A stretch of DNA of 64,000 nucleotides from JAOARY01 sp045345765 (GTDB taxonomy: Bacteria; Bacillota; Clostridia; Peptostreptococcales; Peptostreptococcaceae): NCBI GenBank assembly GCA_045345765.1, contig CP148265.1:2108001-2172000 (forward strand), written 5' to 3'. Numbering within the stretch: position 1 is the stretch's first letter; each line of letters opens with the position of its first letter. This document shows, piece by piece, positions 63,436 through 64,000 of the stretch. The notes under the pieces are model-generated. The model had not been told where the DNA came from. It searched no databases and worked only from the letters and a program-made list of their open reading frames with translations. Both the position numbers and the translations under genes were made by a program.

Positions 63436-64000
63436 ATGGATAATATGTTTTATAAAAAGAGTTTTTTTATCTTAGAAAATAAGGGAAATAATTCTTTTTC
63501 TTTTGAAGAAAGAAATAACAAAAAAATACATGTAGCATCAATTATAGATGGTGAGATAGATGATGTTAAAATAGGAAATGAAACTGCTTTTAGTGAAATG
63601 ATAGACGGGAAAGAACAAAACTCTTATGGTCTTGAAAATTTCGTGAAATTAAAAAATAAAAATATTTATATTTTTGATAATCATAATCATTCTTTTTATT
63701 TTTGGTGCTTAGGGCTTAAAGAAAATATATTTAAAAAAAATTTACTTTTGGTTCATGTTGATCAACATAAAGATATGAGAGAACCAAAAGAATTAGATGT
63801 TAACATTAATGATTTGCAAGAAGTATTTGATTATACTAATTATCAACTTAATGTTGGAAATTTTATAAAACCAGCACTTTCAAAGGATATTTTTAAAGAT
63901 GTTTTGATAATTGATAGTTCTTATTCTTTTGAATCAAAAATAAATGAAGAGTATGTATTAGATTTAGATTTAGATATTTTTTCAAAGGATATGGATTATA
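63436..64000 (+). CDS. UPF0489 (peptide-arginase-like) protein, N-terminal part
   Basis: 188 codons to the window edge, no stop. YIFDNHNHSFYFWCLG, LLVHVDQHKDMREP and YVLDLDLDIFSKD are the metal-ligand blocks of the UPF0489 family, relatives of arginase/ureohydrolases. The characterised member OspR turns peptide arginine into ornithine in RiPP maturation; other members are unstudied. The ATG follows the phosphatase stop by 4 nt, so it belongs to the chemosensory/partner-switch operon. The ribosome site (AAAGGAAA) is weak but at suitable distance. Confidence 0.82.
   Translation, partial: MDNMFYKKSFFILENKGNNSFSFEERNNKKIHVASIIDGEIDDVKIGNETAFSEMIDGKEQNSYGLENFVKLKNKNIYIFDNHNHSFYFWCLGLKENIFKKNLLLVHVDQHKDMREPKELDVNINDLQEVFDYTNYQLNVGNFIKPALSKDIFKDVLIIDSSYSFESKINEEYVLDLDLDIFSKDMDY

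Noticed and set aside
1..64000. CRISPR arrays, insertion sequences, prophage, tRNA or rRNA genes
   Set aside because: No regularly spaced repeats, transposase, integrase or phage proteins, and no tRNA or rRNA signature was found by reading both strands.

Overview
The window looks like the chromosome of a very AT-rich, motile, anaerobic Firmicute of the class Clostridia (my best guess is the Peptostreptococcales/Tissierellales side). The support is the strong GGAGG-type ribosome sites with many TTG starts, A-type flavoprotein and ferritin genes, a selenium cassette (YedE, TusA/YedF-like, DUF3343), ThiH-based thiazole synthesis, sigma-54 promoters and PTS genes. By eye the GC content is in the mid-20s percent. 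I see no insertion sequence, prophage, CRISPR array, rRNA or tRNA. The genus is not determined by what I can see.

Layout. 1-4.4 kb: the 5' end of a PTS Enzyme I gene (minus strand) behind a textbook sigma-54 promoter, an activator-site array, and a sigma-54 activator carrying an HPr domain; then a small unknown gene and a thiolase with its own sigma-54 promoter. 4.5-12.2 kb: a GH18-type cell-wall or spore hydrolase, an orphan lipoprotein, and a 1650-residue kinase-like/ATPase/TPR/GAF/histidine-kinase-like protein. 12.2-18.7 kb: a TPP riboswitch with terminator controlling thiS-thiF-thiG-thiH-thiC-tenI and a purF homologue. 18.8-26.3 kb: a parvulin, then four signalling genes (hybrid kinase, GAF/PAS kinase, REC-HDOD, REC) with no DNA-binding output domain. 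26.4-31.4 kb: a LysR regulator of the selenium-associated type, an unknown gene, CstA, a ferritin-like protein and FprA. 31.4-37.6 kb: motBA, an OPT peptide transporter, a PqqD-like protein, a membrane-anchored unknown protein and dipeptidase PepV. 37.9-43.1 kb: an H-NOX chemoreceptor, an S1-domain protein, a small basic protein and the selenium cassette. 43.2-47.5 kb: trpS, then hutH with a YuiF-type transporter. 47.7-56.3 kb: a LysM protein, a HAD phosphatase, PlsC, a GGDEF/EAL protein, a Spo0B/CitA-type kinase, ferritin, a methyltransferase and an RluA-type pseudouridine synthase. 56.6-64.0 kb: an MCP, CheW, CheA, RsbW-like kinase, STAS protein, RsbU-like phosphatase and a UPF0489 protein in one tight operon.

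How the parts fit. Peptide and amino-acid use (OPT, PepV, CstA, HutH, YuiF) suggests a fermenter of peptides. Oxygen handling is represented by FprA, two ferritin-type proteins and a chemoreceptor whose haem pocket has the oxygen-binding residue set. Signalling is unusually dense, about fifteen genes. The most unusual arrangement is the final operon, where a complete chemosensory core is followed by a complete partner-switching set instead of cheY, cheB or cheR. The second is the sigma-54/HPr circuit at the left edge, whose promoter, activator sites and activator are all visible.
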